Shown in pieces: positions 25,013-34,390 of a stretch of 64,000 nt of DNA. The notes below the pieces were generated by a model. It had not been told where the DNA came from. It was given only the letters and a program-made list of their open reading frames with translations, and did no database searches. Made by a program: the position numbers and the translations under genes. How positions within the stretch are numbered: the first letter of the stretch is position 1; the number at the start of each line of letters is the position of its first letter. Source of the stretch: Sphingopyxis sp. (GTDB taxonomy: Bacteria; Pseudomonadota; Alphaproteobacteria; Sphingomonadales; Sphingomonadaceae); contig JAEMRT010000009.1 of the NCBI GenBank assembly GCA_016463225.1, forward strand, positions 20,251-84,250, written 5' to 3'.

Positions 25013-27898
25013 CTAGAAGCGGACAGTCGCACCCGCATAGAAGCGGCGGCCCATCGGATCATAGACCCCAGCGGCGGTCTCGGTCCCCGGGGGCGTATTA
25101 AACGGCGTACCAGGCAAATAGGGCGGTTTGCGATCGAAAACATTATCGGCGCCGACATAGAAGCCAAGTCGCCGCTGTTCGCCGACATCCCAGCGCAATT
25201 GCACATCGTGATACATGCGGCTCTTCACAAAATTAAGCGCAGCCACGTTTGCGGGCGGATCATTGAGACCGCGCGCCTTGCTGAAATAGGTCGTCTGCCA
25301 GCTCATGCTGAAGTTATCCACGCTATAGCCCAGCCTCGCCGTGGCCCGATGCTTCGAGAATCCGACCGTGCCGGCGAAATCTTCGAGCGGGGCCGAAGGA
25401 TCCGGCTGGAACAATGCGTTGACCACATAAGTGTAATTGATGCTGAAATCGACCTTGTCATCATCGAACAAGCCGAGCGGGGTCCCGTATCGTACCGAGA
25501 AATCGACGCCTTCGGTGCGCTGGGCAGCCACGTTGACGGCGGTGGCGTTGACGGTGGTGACAAGGCCGGTGTTCGCGTTGCGAATAACGCTGTCACAGAA
25601 TGCCGCGTTGCCCGTCAACAGACACTGCTCGACCGATGTGTCGCGACCCACAGTGCCAATGCCATCCTTTATGTCGATCTTGTAATAATCGATCGTGGCA
25701 TTGAAACCCCGCAGCCAGGATGGGGAATACACCGCCCCTAGCGTAATGGTCCGTGCCTTCTCTTCGGACAGGTCGGGATTGCCCCCCACAAAGCCATTGA
25801 TCCCCTGCTGGTCCGCCAAGGTATATTGAAAGACGCCATTGGCAGCGATGGCGTTGGCAATTGCGGGTATGGCCCGACATGCGGCGCCGTAACCGCCTTG
25901 CGCACTCGTTGCCGTTACGCCGTCGCATGGATCATTGACGCCAGCGAAGGTTTCGCCCGGCGAAGAGAACAACTCGCTGATGTTGGGCGCGCGGTTGGCA
26001 ACCGCATAAAGGCCGCGAAGCCGAAGATCATCGAAGGGTTCCCACTCGGCACCCGCATTCCAGCTGAGAACGCCGCCTACCGTGGAATAGTCGGAATAGC
26101 GTATTGCACCGACGAGGCCCAGATATTTGAAACCCGCGGTGTCCGCGATCAGCGGAATCGTCAGTTCGCCGAAGATTTCGGAAACGTGAAACTTGCCCCT
26201 CAAATCGGCGGTCAAATTGCTCGAATTCTGACCTGTGTTGGTGAGGATATCAAAGTCCGCGACGCTCTTTTCACGGCGATGCTCGGCGCCCAGCGCGAAG
26301 CCGATATCACCAGCTCCAGTCAATGCAAAAGGCTTGCCCGAAATACTCGCGGTCGCAACCTGTTGTTCGTTGACAATGTCGGTGGTGCGATCCGCGCCAT
26401 TTGAAACATAGGCAGATGCGGCGGCACTTGCCGTATTATAGCCAAAAATATTGATCGGCACACATCCCTCGGAGCGCGCAGAAGCGCTGCGGCAGGCAAA
26501 TGTGCCATCGGGCAGCCGGATGGCATCGAGCGCATTGCGATAGCGCGCGATATTCACATCCTGGCTTGCGGTCTTGTCATGCATTCGCCCGTAAACGAAG
26601 CTCAACTCATAGTGATAATCGTCCCCGAACGTGCCCTCGACGCCAGTAGCGACCCGCCATGTATCGCGGGACGCGCGGTTTGAGCGATCAAAGACCTCGT
26701 TCTGCCGACGGCGAAAGGACAGCGCGGCAACATCGTTCGTGGCGTCAGCATCCGAATTACGGGCGGCGATGATAGCCGCAACCGACGCCGGGATGAACGG
26801 GTTTGTAATCGGAATGCCAAGATTATTGGCGTCGCTCTGGTCATAAACATCCGCATTTTGTAGAGCAAATGCTTCGAGACTGGCGTTGGACTTGACCTTC
26901 CCATAGGTCACTTCGGCAAAGAGTTTGGCGTCGGAGCCAAGGTCGAAGTGGCCGATGGCCGTCGCGAGATAGCGTTCGACCGGGACCGAAATGAAGCGGA
27001 CGGCGTTGCGGTTATAGCCAAAGCCGATCGGGAACCCCTGAACGACATTATTGTTGCGGTCAAAGGTGAACATGCCGCCCCCGTCGGCGCCCGTTGCATC
27101 CAGGAAGGTGAAGCGGCCTTGCGGCGCGAACGTGCTGTAGGAAGCCGGGCCGCAGACGGTACCCGCGCAATCCTCTGCCGATAGCGCACGCTTGCGGGAA
27201 AGCAGCCCCTCGTCGCGATCATAGGTGAAATTGACCATAAGCGACCCGCGGTCATCCGCGCCAAACATTGTGCCTGCGGTCACCGACACGAGATAACGCG
27301 GATTGTCGCCCTTTTGCGTAATGTTGGTTTGTCCACGGACCTGAATTCCCTCGAACCTGTCTTTCAAGACAAAGTTGACGACGCCAGCGATTGCGTCGGA
27401 TCCGTAAACGGCGGATGCACCGCCGGTGACAATCTGCACACTTTGAACGAAATCAGTGGGGATGTTGTTGATATCAACAGCCGGCAATCCGGGCGTCCCG
27501 CCGATGAAGCGTCGCCCGTTCACAAGCGTGAGTGTTCGGCTCGGCCCGAGTCCGCGCATATCGATTGTGGCGACGCCATTGCCGATCGTCAGGAAATTGG
27601 AGTTTGCCCGCGAAAGACCGGCCACGATTTGCGGCATTTCGAGCAACGTGTCCTGAATATTGGATGCGGCATCGCGCTCGAGGTCGACGGTGCCGATGAC
27701 AGCGACGGGCGAAGCCGACTCAAGCTCCAGACGAGCAATACGCGACCCGGTGACAACAATAGTCTGCTCGCCCTGTTCGGACGGATTGGCCGGCGCTTCG
27801 GCAGTTCCGTCCTGCGCGAACGCTGGCGTGCTGACGAATGGCATCAGGATCATCGTCGTCGCGAGCAGTCTTGCCCGCGCGGATTGGCGCATCAACAT
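25013..27898 (-). CDS. TonB-dependent receptor
   Basis: 961 residues from ATG 27898 (AGGGGA ribosome site). Signal peptide ending PAFAQ at about residue 29, TonB-box-like TIVVTGSRIARLE, plug domain with LLEMPQIVAGLSR ... TIDMRGLGPSRTLTLVNGRRFIGG ... GASAVYGSDAIAGVVNFVLKD, and a barrel ending RRFYAGATVRF. This large family with GLGPSRTLTLVNGRR is typical of sphingomonads and often transports plant-, peptide- or aromatic-derived compounds. It stands alone, next to a LytS/LytTR pair on the same strand. Confidence 0.93.
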   Translation of the reverse strand: MLMRQSARARLLATTMILMPFVSTPAFAQDGTAEAPANPSEQGEQTIVVTGSRIARLELESASPVAVIGTVDLERDAASNIQDTLLEMPQIVAGLSRANSNFLTIGNGVATIDMRGLGPSRTLTLVNGRRFIGGTPGLPAVDINNIPTDFVQSVQIVTGGASAVYGSDAIAGVVNFVLKDRFEGIQVRGQTNITQKGDNPRYLVSVTAGTMFGADDRGSLMVNFTYDRDEGLLSRKRALSAEDCAGTVCGPASYSTFAPQGRFTFLDATGADGGGMFTFDRNNNVVQGFPIGFGYNRNAVRFISVPVERYLATAIGHFDLGSDAKLFAEVTYGKVKSNASLEAFALQNADVYDQSDANNLGIPITNPFIPASVAAIIAARNSDADATNDVAALSFRRRQNEVFDRSNRASRDTWRVATGVEGTFGDDYHYELSFVYGRMHDKTASQDVNIARYRNALDAIRLPDGTFACRSASARSEGCVPINIFGYNTASAAASAYVSNGADRTTDIVNEQQVATASISGKPFALTGAGDIGFALGAEHRREKSVADFDILTNTGQNSSNLTADLRGKFHVSEIFGELTIPLIADTAGFKYLGLVGAIRYSDYSTVGGVLSWNAGAEWEPFDDLRLRGLYAVANRAPNISELFSSPGETFAGVNDPCDGVTATSAQGGYGAACRAIPAIANAIAANGVFQYTLADQQGINGFVGGNPDLSEEKARTITLGAVYSPSWLRGFNATIDYYKIDIKDGIGTVGRDTSVEQCLLTGNAAFCDSVIRNANTGLVTTVNATAVNVAAQRTEGVDFSVRYGTPLGLFDDDKVDFSINYTYVVNALFQPDPSAPLEDFAGTVGFSKHRATARLGYSVDNFSMSWQTTYFSKARGLNDPPANVAALNFVKSRMYHDVQLRWDVGEQRRLGFYVGADNVFDRKPPYLPGTPFNTPPGTETAAGVYDPMGRRFYAGATVRF

Positions 27899-28359
27899 GA
27901 AATTCCCCTTGTTTGTTATTCGGCCTTGTCTCGCGTCGATCGACCAGTCGGCTTCCCGGCGCCTGCGGCGACAGGAGAGCGAGGCTCGTCACAATCGTTA
28001 GTGACCCGCGGGTCCGGCGGACTTTTGTGGAGCACTCGACATGGTGATGCGATCACCACCGGGAATTTGCGCGCAACGCGGCATCAAGAAAGGAAGGTGC
28101 GGTTCAGAGGCCGGCGACAGCGGGTGAACGACCGACCTTTCGGTCAACGGTCATTTTGCAGGACCAAACGTCACACCATCAAACGCCAACCTCTACGCTG
28201 CAGCCATAGCGCGTGCTTGCGGGGCCATTTGAGCGGATGCGGATCGTCGTCCAACGCGGACGATCCAAAATAGGGCGTGTTTGGTCGTGCGGGCTGGAAA
28301 CGGGCTGAAACCATTTGGTTGTCAGCCGCGGCGCATCGCCTGGCTGTTGAGTCCGACCG
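27899..28359. other. 461-bp intergenic region
   Basis: Between a TonB receptor start and the end of the LytTR gene. No credible gene is visible. A short inverted repeat GGATCGTC ... GACGATCC (28241-28266) could end the LytS/LytTR transcript but has no U tract. The receptor promoter must lie in the right-hand 200 bp next to 27899. Confidence 0.6.
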
Positions 28360-29154
28360 TCAGCGAACGATCGGCAGCGTGCGCAACAATTTCTTGGCAT
28401 ACACCCGGCCCGAGGGAACCTCCGTGCCATTTCGAAGAATGACGCGAACGCCGGTCTCGGCCGACTTTCGTACGCTCGCAATCGCACTTCTGCGCACTAG
28501 CGCGCGGCGATGGACGCGGGCAAAGTCCTGTTCGGAAAGATCGAGATCCACCTGCGCCGCCTTTATGGATCCGCGGATCAGATAGGAAGTCGAAGCGGTG
28601 TGCAGCCGGACATAGTCATCCTCGGCGGTAAGCATTTCAATGTCCGTGCGCTGGATACAGGTCAGTGCGCCCGCGGTGCCACGCAACCAAAGGTCGGCGC
28701 GGGACGCGCCCGCCTCCTGGCTGTGAAACCCGGCCCTCAAATCCTCGATGACAGCCCGCATCTGCTCCATCTGGGCGCGCGTATCGGCTGCTTCGAGCTT
28801 GATACAGGACCGCTCGATCGCCGCCTGTAGCCGAGGCAGCTCGACCGGCTTCAGGATATAGTCGATCGCATTCTCTTCGAAGGCGCGGACCGCGAAGTGA
28901 TCGAATGCCGTCGTGAAAACGACACCCGTATGCAGTGTCTCCGGCAATTGATGCAGGACATCGAAGCCCGTCCCGTCGCGCATCTTGATATCGAGCAAGA
29001 CGATATCGGGCTCGAGTTCGACGATCTTCGCAATCGCTTCGCGGCAACTGGCAGCCGAACCGACATGCTCGACATCCGGAACCTTTTTCAGGATCAACTC
29101 GAGCCGTCGCAGCGCGAGCGGCTCGTCGTCGACCGTCAGGACGGTGACCGTCAT
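28360..29154 (-). CDS. LytTR-family response regulator
   Basis: 264 residues. Receiver domain 1-120 with the acidic pair DDE at 9-11, phospho-acceptor Asp in IVLLDIKMRDGTG (about 55) and conserved Lys in YILKPVELPR. A coiled linker follows, then a LytTR DNA-binding domain from about 170 (IEMLTAEDDYVRLHTASTSYLIRGSIKAAQ ... FARVHRRALVRRSAIASV). ATGA overlap with the upstream kinase shows they act as a pair. Regulators of this type bind paired repeats and activate membrane or uptake genes; the TonB receptor next to it is a candidate target. Confidence 0.92.
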   Translation of the reverse strand: MTVTVLTVDDEPLALRRLELILKKVPDVEHVGSAASCREAIAKIVELEPDIVLLDIKMRDGTGFDVLHQLPETLHTGVVFTTAFDHFAVRAFEENAIDYILKPVELPRLQAAIERSCIKLEAADTRAQMEQMRAVIEDLRAGFHSQEAGASRADLWLRGTAGALTCIQRTDIEMLTAEDDYVRLHTASTSYLIRGSIKAAQVDLDLSEQDFARVHRRALVRRSAIASVRKSAETGVRVILRNGTEVPSGRVYAKKLLRTLPIVR

Positions 29155-30278
29155 GCGATCAGGACCAGGGGCAGGTCGACGGTGGCGCGGAAGCGTGAAA
29201 TGCCCAACCGCTCGGCGGTCAGCACTGCCGTACCGCCGAAACGGTTGACCAGCCGGTCACGGACGTTCCTCAGGCCGGTATTGGTACCGCACACTTCGCT
29301 ACGGCCGGAGGGCGCAGCACAGCTGTTCTCGATCACCACGCGCAATCGGCCGTCCACAGCGCGGGCCGCAATCGCAATCGACACCTCTTCGCTGTCAGGC
29401 GCTCCGGCTGCTCCATGTTTGATCGCATTCTCGACCAGCGGCTGCAACAGGAAGGCCGGCACCGCCGCACGCTCGAGCGCCGGTGGCAGATCGACCTTGA
29501 ACGCCAGGTCGGGGTAGCGTGTCTGCTCGATCTCGAGATAGATGGTCTGGAGCGCGATCTCCTCGGCAAGGCCGATATCGACGGCGGGATTCGTCGCCAG
29601 ATTGACCCGGAAGAAAGCCGCCAGCCGCTCGACCATGACATTGGCTTCCTCGGCTCGCCCATCGAGGATCAGCGCCGATACCGAATTGAAGCTGTTGAAC
29701 AGGAGATGGGGATTGATCTGGTAATGCAGCGCCTGAAGCTGTGCGGATTGCGCCATGGTCCGGAGGCGCGAGGATCTGCGCTCCTCTTCGCGCGCCTCGA
29801 AACTATATTGCACCGCGAGATAAAGGCCGACCCAGGCCAGAAAGAACCAGGTCCAGGTAACAAGCGTGCGGATGAAGAGGCTCGAACTGAGCGCAAGGTT
29901 GATCGGCATCGCATTGACGTAGGACAGACCGATATAAGTGCACCATGCGAACAGTTCGGCCGATACCAGCGAGGCAAACAACACGATCGGCGCCTTCTTT
30001 CGCCACGACCGGGTGCCCAGTTTTTGCAGGATGACGTGGATGCCATAACAGAGCGTCAGGCCGATCGCCGTCAGGAGCAGGCGCATGGCGCCCGCGAGGC
30101 CGAGATGCGGGTGATGGTCGAGAGCATCGGCCACCCACAGTGCGAGCGCATGCATCCCCCAGAAGGCACCCGCCAGCCACAGGATAGCGCGAAGTTTCTG
30201 GCTTGCGAGGCTGCCCGAATGATCGGTCCCGGCAATTTCAAATATATGGTGCGGTGGAAAGTCCGGACGCTGGTTCAT
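29151..30278 (-). CDS. LytS-type sensor histidine kinase
   Basis: 375 residues. Four predicted membrane helices in the first 165 residues, then the His_kinase domain with the phosphorylated His in LQALHYQINPHLLFNSFNSVSALI (about 200) and the ATP-binding part with LQPLVENAIKHG and TGLRNVRDRLVNRFGG. There is no periplasmic sensing domain, so the signal is likely within the membrane. Coupled with the LytTR regulator. Confidence 0.92.
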   Translation of the reverse strand: MNQRPDFPPHHIFEIAGTDHSGSLASQKLRAILWLAGAFWGMHALALWVADALDHHPHLGLAGAMRLLLTAIGLTLCYGIHVILQKLGTRSWRKKAPIVLFASLVSAELFAWCTYIGLSYVNAMPINLALSSSLFIRTLVTWTWFFLAWVGLYLAVQYSFEAREEERRSSRLRTMAQSAQLQALHYQINPHLLFNSFNSVSALILDGRAEEANVMVERLAAFFRVNLATNPAVDIGLAEEIALQTIYLEIEQTRYPDLAFKVDLPPALERAAVPAFLLQPLVENAIKHGAAGAPDSEEVSIAIAARAVDGRLRVVIENSCAAPSGRSEVCGTNTGLRNVRDRLVNRFGGTAVLTAERLGISRFRATVDLPLVLIA

Positions 30279-30449
30279 GACGCAATTATCGCAGCAAGCC
30301 GTTCGGCTGTCGACGGACGTTCGACCGCAGATAACAAGCGTTCATCCCCGATATGAGCCGGACCGCATGATCGATCCGACGGAGCAGCGATTGCCAATCT
30401 TTGACGAGCAGGGGTGAAGATTGCCAATATTCCGGATTGATGGAGAGGA

Positions 30450-30488
30450 GATGTGCGGACGAAGCCACCAGGCCTTCGTCCGCACATC
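30450..30488 (-). terminator. Perfect 15-bp hairpin between membrane gene and kinase gene
   Basis: GATGTGCGGACGAAG (30450-30464) pairs perfectly with 30474-30488 around a 9-base loop. It lies in the 307-bp gap between the 30586 gene and the kinase, both on the minus strand, so it probably terminates the former. No clear U tract follows. The rest of the gap (30279-30585) shows no gene. Confidence 0.55.
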
Positions 30489-30585
30489 AGGTCGACGCCG
30501 GGGTGGACTAGGCCTTGGCATCGATCAAGCGCGACCCAAAAAGTCGAAACGGGTTAGCATATTCGCGCATATTGCTGATTTTGTT

Positions 30586-31080
30586 CTATGAAATGCCTCG
30601 GACCCAGCGCTGCGTTGCGAGCGCGATTGGCAGCCCGAAGAGAAACATGTGCGCCGCGAGATCCGCGAAACTGAGCCGCGTGCCATCGGCAGGAACCGCA
30701 AAATTGGAGAGCGGCAGCACGACCCGGTTCATCAGGAAATAGACAGCGACGCCATAGAGCGGACCCGCAAGCCAGGGAGACTGCCGCCCCAATGCCGCCA
30801 CGCGGGACGCGATCAGAACAAACACCGCCGCGAACAGCAGCGACAGCAGGAAGTGGCTGAGCAATCCCAGGAATACAGGCGCGGTCCCTGTCCCCGCAGC
30901 AGGCCCCAGCCACCCCGTCGCGATCCCTCTCAGAACAGCGACCGGCGCCACGCCTTTCAGCGCCCAGAACGAAAATGCGAAGCTCAGGTCCATTGCACCG
31001 GCGGTCAGTCCCCCGATCAGGATCGCCCTGACGGGCATCGACCGACCTCCGGCCGCGATAATGTTGGTCGTTTCGATCAT
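30586..31080 (-). CDS. Four-helix membrane protein of unknown function
   Basis: 164 residues from ATG 31080 (AGGGAG ribosome site); upstream codons in frame look non-coding. Four hydrophobic segments: about 16-36 (AILIGGLTAGAMDLSFAF), 50-72, 75-97 (FLLSLLFAAVFVLIA) and 105-128, then a short LPIALATQRWVRGIS tail. It resembles small uncharacterised membrane proteins common in Bacteroidetes and Proteobacteria; no motif suggests a substrate. Confidence 0.7.
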   Translation of the reverse strand: MIETTNIIAAGGRSMPVRAILIGGLTAGAMDLSFAFSFWALKGVAPVAVLRGIATGWLGPAAGTGTAPVFLGLLSHFLLSLLFAAVFVLIASRVAALGRQSPWLAGPLYGVAVYFLMNRVVLPLSNFAVPADGTRLSFADLAAHMFLFGLPIALATQRWVRGIS

Positions 31081-31952
31081 ACGCGCTCCCTTGTTCAGGA
31101 ACGCTAGCGTCGGCCCGTCATCGGGGGGTAGTGGCTGGCCAGCGACCGTCGCTCCGGTGCTGCCCAGCGAATGCAACTCCGGCGAACGTCAATTTCGGGA
31201 AGGCGAACGAACTTTGCCCTCGCTCGAAGAAATCATGGCTCCATCGATGCCGCAGCAGGCCGTGGCCTTTCACATCCGCCCGACCACCGCTCCATCTACG
31301 CTGGCCGGAATTGACCGGTCGATTGGCTCAGCATTTTTGCGGCTTTGCGTGAGTCTTGACCGAAGCGATTTGGCGCGATTTCGAAGGGGGCGGCAAGCGC
31401 GGCGGGATCATCCCCGTGGCAGGCTTTCTGAGGGCCAGCGATGGCAACATTCAAGGGGCTGACGAACTCCCGCTTGTCATCAAAAACTACCATGGTTTCG
31501 GACCTTGCGACGCGTCGGAGTGAAAAGCTGGCTACGCCAGGGGTTGCCGGGCATCGGCTAGCGTCTGCAGTCCGAACATGACGGTCGGGGCCACATGAAT
31601 TATCCGCGTGCCCTTGGTCCGTCCGGCAGAGACCTCCTCGGCGATCATTCTATAGCTTTGTAAAGAAATCGAATTCTTGCCACTTCGTCCCGAAGAAAAG
31701 TTCAAACTTCATCTTCGAACCGGAGCCATTTCTTGGGTTTTGCAGTTTTTGCGCCGACGGCCGTCTTGAGCCCGCTCGGAGGGTGTCTGCGCTCATGTCA
31801 ATTGTCACCGGCCTCTCCAGCCGCGGTCGATCCGCTCGATCGGCGGGTACGGATTCATCATGATCGACCGCCGAACGCACCGATAGCCGCGCTTTTTGTT
31901 GAACCGGTCGTTCCATCGTGATTAAACGCGCGCCGGGAAGGGTCGCGCGCAG
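31081..31952. other. 872-bp region without a clear gene, right edge of the putative element
   Basis: No full gene is visible. On the plus strand a frame at 31353-31523 has protein-like composition (AIWRDFEGGGKRGGIIPVAGF) but no family match or good start and may be a relic. On the minus strand the codons around 31722-31760 read KTAKPKKWLRF, echoing the KKWLPG end of the serine recombinase relic at the tRNA. The 13-bp repeat of the tRNA end is here. Confidence 0.5.
31722..31734. repeat. Right copy of 13-bp direct repeat (candidate attachment site)
   Basis: GGAGCCATTTCTT, identical to 1184-1196 at the tRNA-Asn 3' end and in the same orientation. The next 21 bases (rich in TTTTG and ending TTTTTGCGCC) are also similar to those following the tRNA. 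This could be the far attachment site of a 30.5-kb element or the end of another recombinase relic. Confidence 0.5.
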
Positions 31953-32486
31953 ATGACATCGATCATCAACGATTTCGATTTTGCCACGGCACGGCAGCGC
32001 GCGGTCCTCGACCTGCTCGCCCACAGTCGCACGAGCAAAGAAATCGCACACCAGCTTGGCATTTCGGAAGCGGCAGTGAACCGCCGGATCGAGGTGCTTC
32101 GTTCGCGTTTGGGCGGGGTGACGCGGCACGAGCTCGCGCGGCGATATCGCGAGTGGTCCGCCGACACCGCAACACTTTCGGCCCGGCGGCCATGTGAAGA
32201 AAATAGGACACAGATTCTCCCGCTGGCGGCCATGGCGTCGTCGGACGATGGCAGTCCCCGGGACAGCATCATGGCTCCCGGCGAGGGTCTGAGGGATCAG
32301 CTTGCGATTTCGATCGAGGCGCCCTGGAGCCAGCCAGCCGAGCCATATGTCGTCCCCGGGGTGCTCGACGGCGATAACGCCCTCCTCACCCGCGGCGCGG
32401 CGATCGGCATCATTTTATTTGCCATCCTCGCAAGCCTGGTCGTCGGCATCGCCGCCGCAAGGGCACTCGCGGATGTGGTGAGCTAG
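31953..32486 (+). CDS. LuxR-type helix-turn-helix protein with C-terminal membrane helix
   Basis: 177 residues. An N-terminal GerE/LuxR-type HTH (ATARQRAVLDLLAHSRTSKEIAHQLGISEAAVNRRIEVLRSRLG) is followed by a polar linker and one hydrophobic helix at the end (AAIGIILFAILASLVVGIAAARAL). A membrane-tethered DNA-binding protein, a type I have seen repeatedly in sphingomonads without assigned function. It opens a run of small plus-strand genes. Confidence 0.75.
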   Translation: MTSIINDFDFATARQRAVLDLLAHSRTSKEIAHQLGISEAAVNRRIEVLRSRLGGVTRHELARRYREWSADTATLSARRPCEENRTQILPLAAMASSDDGSPRDSIMAPGEGLRDQLAISIEAPWSQPAEPYVVPGVLDGDNALLTRGAAIGIILFAILASLVVGIAAARALADVVS

Positions 32487-32544
32487 CCGCCCTGTCTCGA
32501 CCACTGCGCGCGCCGTGACGAGCACCGGCGCCGGGGGGAAGACG

Positions 32545-32880
32545 ATGACGATAGCTATACCCGCATATATGACGCGCATCCGCAACCACATCCGGACCGC
32601 CGAAGCCAAGGCCGACGAAAGCCTGCTCGCCAAGCTTGACGTGATGCAAGCCATCCTGCGCGCACGCCAGACCGAGGACATGCTGGCGCCGCATGTCGGG
32701 CAGGACGCGATCGTCCGGCTCGGGCGCGCGATCCAGTCGGACATCGCATCGGCCAACGACGTCTTTCGCTCGCACAACGCTCTGGTCGACGCAAAGACGC
32801 AGATCACGGGCGCCCCGGGGCATGAAGATACCATGCCTTTCGCGTCCGACGACGACCCTGGGCAACAACAAGCCGCCTGA
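32545..32880 (+). CDS. Hypothetical protein
   Basis: 111 residues from ATG 32545, with GGGGGGAAG 6 bp upstream. Mostly helical (IRNHIRTAEAKADESLLAKLDVMQAILRARQTE ... IVRLGRAIQSDIASANDVFRSHNALVDAKTQI). No recognised domain, signal peptide or membrane helix. It lies between the LuxR-type gene and a small membrane protein gene. Confidence 0.65.
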   Translation: MTIAIPAYMTRIRNHIRTAEAKADESLLAKLDVMQAILRARQTEDMLAPHVGQDAIVRLGRAIQSDIASANDVFRSHNALVDAKTQITGAPGHEDTMPFASDDDPGQQQAA

Positions 32881-32921
32881 CGATTGACGCCGCCGCCGCC
32901 GCCGCGGGTCAGGATTTGGTC

Positions 32922-33410
32922 ATGGAAAATCTCCAGATGATCAACATCCTGTTGGTGACGCTTCTCGGGGCAGCTGCGCTGCGCTGGGGCGCGGCCCCCG
33001 AAAGGATCTGCGCGGCGGTGCTCGTTTTTATGACCCTTGCCGACCCGCTCTACCACCTGCTGGTGGGGCGCAGCACGATCTATGGATCGGTCGATATGGG
33101 CCACTTGCTCATCGACCTTGGGCTCGCCGCCACCTTTTTGGGGGTCGCGCTCTGGGCGAACAGGATTTATCCGCTATGGCTCGCCGCCTTTCAACTCGTG
33201 TCCGTGATTTCTCACTTCGCGCGCGAAGTGAACGAAATCTTTCCGAAGCTGGCTTATGGGATCATGACCTACGGCCCCTATTACATCATCCTGATAATCC
33301 TGGCGGTGGGGATCTGGCGCCATCGGACACGGGTCCGGCGCTACCGGTCCTGGCGCATCTCCTCGAACCCTTTGCCGGAACGCTTGCCGACACCGCAGCC
33401 GAACGGCTGA
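32922..33410 (+). CDS. Small membrane protein of unknown function
   Basis: 162 residues; ATG 32922 is 7 bp after AGGA, preferred over TTG 32916. Four or five hydrophobic segments (INILLVTLLGAAALRWG, AAVLVFMTLADPLYHLL, LLIDLGLAATFLGVALWA, YGPYYIILIILAVGIWR) with a basic C-terminus. No family recognised. Its 3' half shares DNA with the next coding frame, which is unusual. Confidence 0.65.
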   Translation: MENLQMINILLVTLLGAAALRWGAAPERICAAVLVFMTLADPLYHLLVGRSTIYGSVDMGHLLIDLGLAATFLGVALWANRIYPLWLAAFQLVSVISHFAREVNEIFPKLAYGIMTYGPYYIILIILAVGIWRHRTRVRRYRSWRISSNPLPERLPTPQPNG

Positions 33411-33934
33411 TCCGGCATTTCGGGAGTATCGGGCGGGCGCTGACCGCCAGCCGCGATCAACTCGCCAACGCGCTGGAAGGCGACCGCAAGCTTGCCGAAT
33501 CCATCGTCGCGGCGCGGACGCTGATCGAAGCGGGGCTTCGCGAAGAAGTATCGCGCACCACGGTGACCACCACCGATCCGCGTTTTCAGGCGTATCTTCG
33601 GCTGGCGATCGGCAAGTCGGCGACCGAGTGCCTGCATGTCACCTTCGTTACCCAGGATTGGGGCTATCTGGCCGACGAGACCATCGCGCAAGGGACAATC
33701 GCGCAGGTCGAAGGCCCGTTGCGGCGTCTCCTCGCCCGCGCCTTTGACGTCGGGGCGCACGGCATCATCCTCGCCCACAATCATCCGTCGGGATCCGCCG
33801 AGCCAAGCGCCGCCGATGTCGCGATGACAAAGAAGATCGAGCGACTGGCGCGCGCGGTCGACATCCGTCTCCTCGACCATCTGATCGTCAGCGGACGAAC
33901 GATCGTCAGCATGCGCGAAAGGGGGTTGCTATGA
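33176..33934 (+). CDS. RadC-like JAB-domain protein
   Basis: The C-terminal 150 residues are a RadC/MPN domain: the metal site is in GAHGIILAHNHPSGSAEPSAAD, plus the RLLDHLIVSG segment. Upstream residues 60-95 (LLEPFAGTLADTAAERLIRHFGSIGRAL) match the RadC helix-hairpin region. The only standard start in frame is ATG 33176, 235 bp inside the preceding gene. Homology begins only near 33320, where no ATG, GTG or TTG exists, so the start is uncertain. It overlaps the next gene by ATGA. Confidence 0.75.
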   Translation: MARRLSTRVRDFSLRARSERNLSEAGLWDHDLRPLLHHPDNPGGGDLAPSDTGPALPVLAHLLEPFAGTLADTAAERLIRHFGSIGRALTASRDQLANALEGDRKLAESIVAARTLIEAGLREEVSRTTVTTTDPRFQAYLRLAIGKSATECLHVTFVTQDWGYLADETIAQGTIAQVEGPLRRLLARAFDVGAHGIILAHNHPSGSAEPSAADVAMTKKIERLARAVDIRLLDHLIVSGRTIVSMRERGLL

Positions 33935-34362
33935 GCGGCACCATGGAAGCGCGCGCGCCGATCCGCGATGCCGATATCGATGTCGATACCGAGACTCTGG
34001 CGAATCTGGCCCAACAGGAATATGCCAGCCGCCGCAGTCGTGAACGCTGCTTTGCCGCCAATATCTTCGCCGAACCCGCGTGGGACATGCTGCTCGACCT
34101 TTATGTGCAACAGCATCGCGGCCGACCGGTAAGCATCCACAGCCTGTGCATTGCCGCCGCGGTCCCGGCGACCACGGCACTGCGCTGGATCGGCAAGCTC
34201 GACGACTGCGGGCTTGTCGCGCGCCAACGGTCGGCGCGGGACAATCGCGTCATCCATGTCGCGCTGACCGCCCGCGGCGTGGCAGCGATGGAACGCTATC
34301 TGGGCGAGCGGGCACGTCCGGCCACGCGCGCTGGCGACATTTTTCGCCGGGCGGCTGTTTGA
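33931..34362 (+). CDS. MarR-like winged-helix regulator
   Basis: 143 residues. Central winged helix (WDMLLDLYVQQHRGRPVSIHSLCIAAAVPATTALRWIGKLDDCGLVARQRSARDNRVIHVALTARGVAAMERYL) typical of MarR-type DNA-binding proteins of sphingomonads. Its start overlaps the RadC stop. It ends 28 bp before the convergent end of the 3-hydroxyanthranilate operon. No target site is visible. Confidence 0.8.
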   Translation: MSGTMEARAPIRDADIDVDTETLANLAQQEYASRRSRERCFAANIFAEPAWDMLLDLYVQQHRGRPVSIHSLCIAAAVPATTALRWIGKLDDCGLVARQRSARDNRVIHVALTARGVAAMERYLGERARPATRAGDIFRRAAV

Positions 34363-34390
34363 CGTCCGACGTTTCGCTCGGGATGCAGGC

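Noticed and set aside
28241..28266. Inverted repeat GGATCGTC/GACGATCC as a terminator
   Set aside because: Short stem, 10-base loop and no U tract on either strand; mentioned only as part of the intergenic description.
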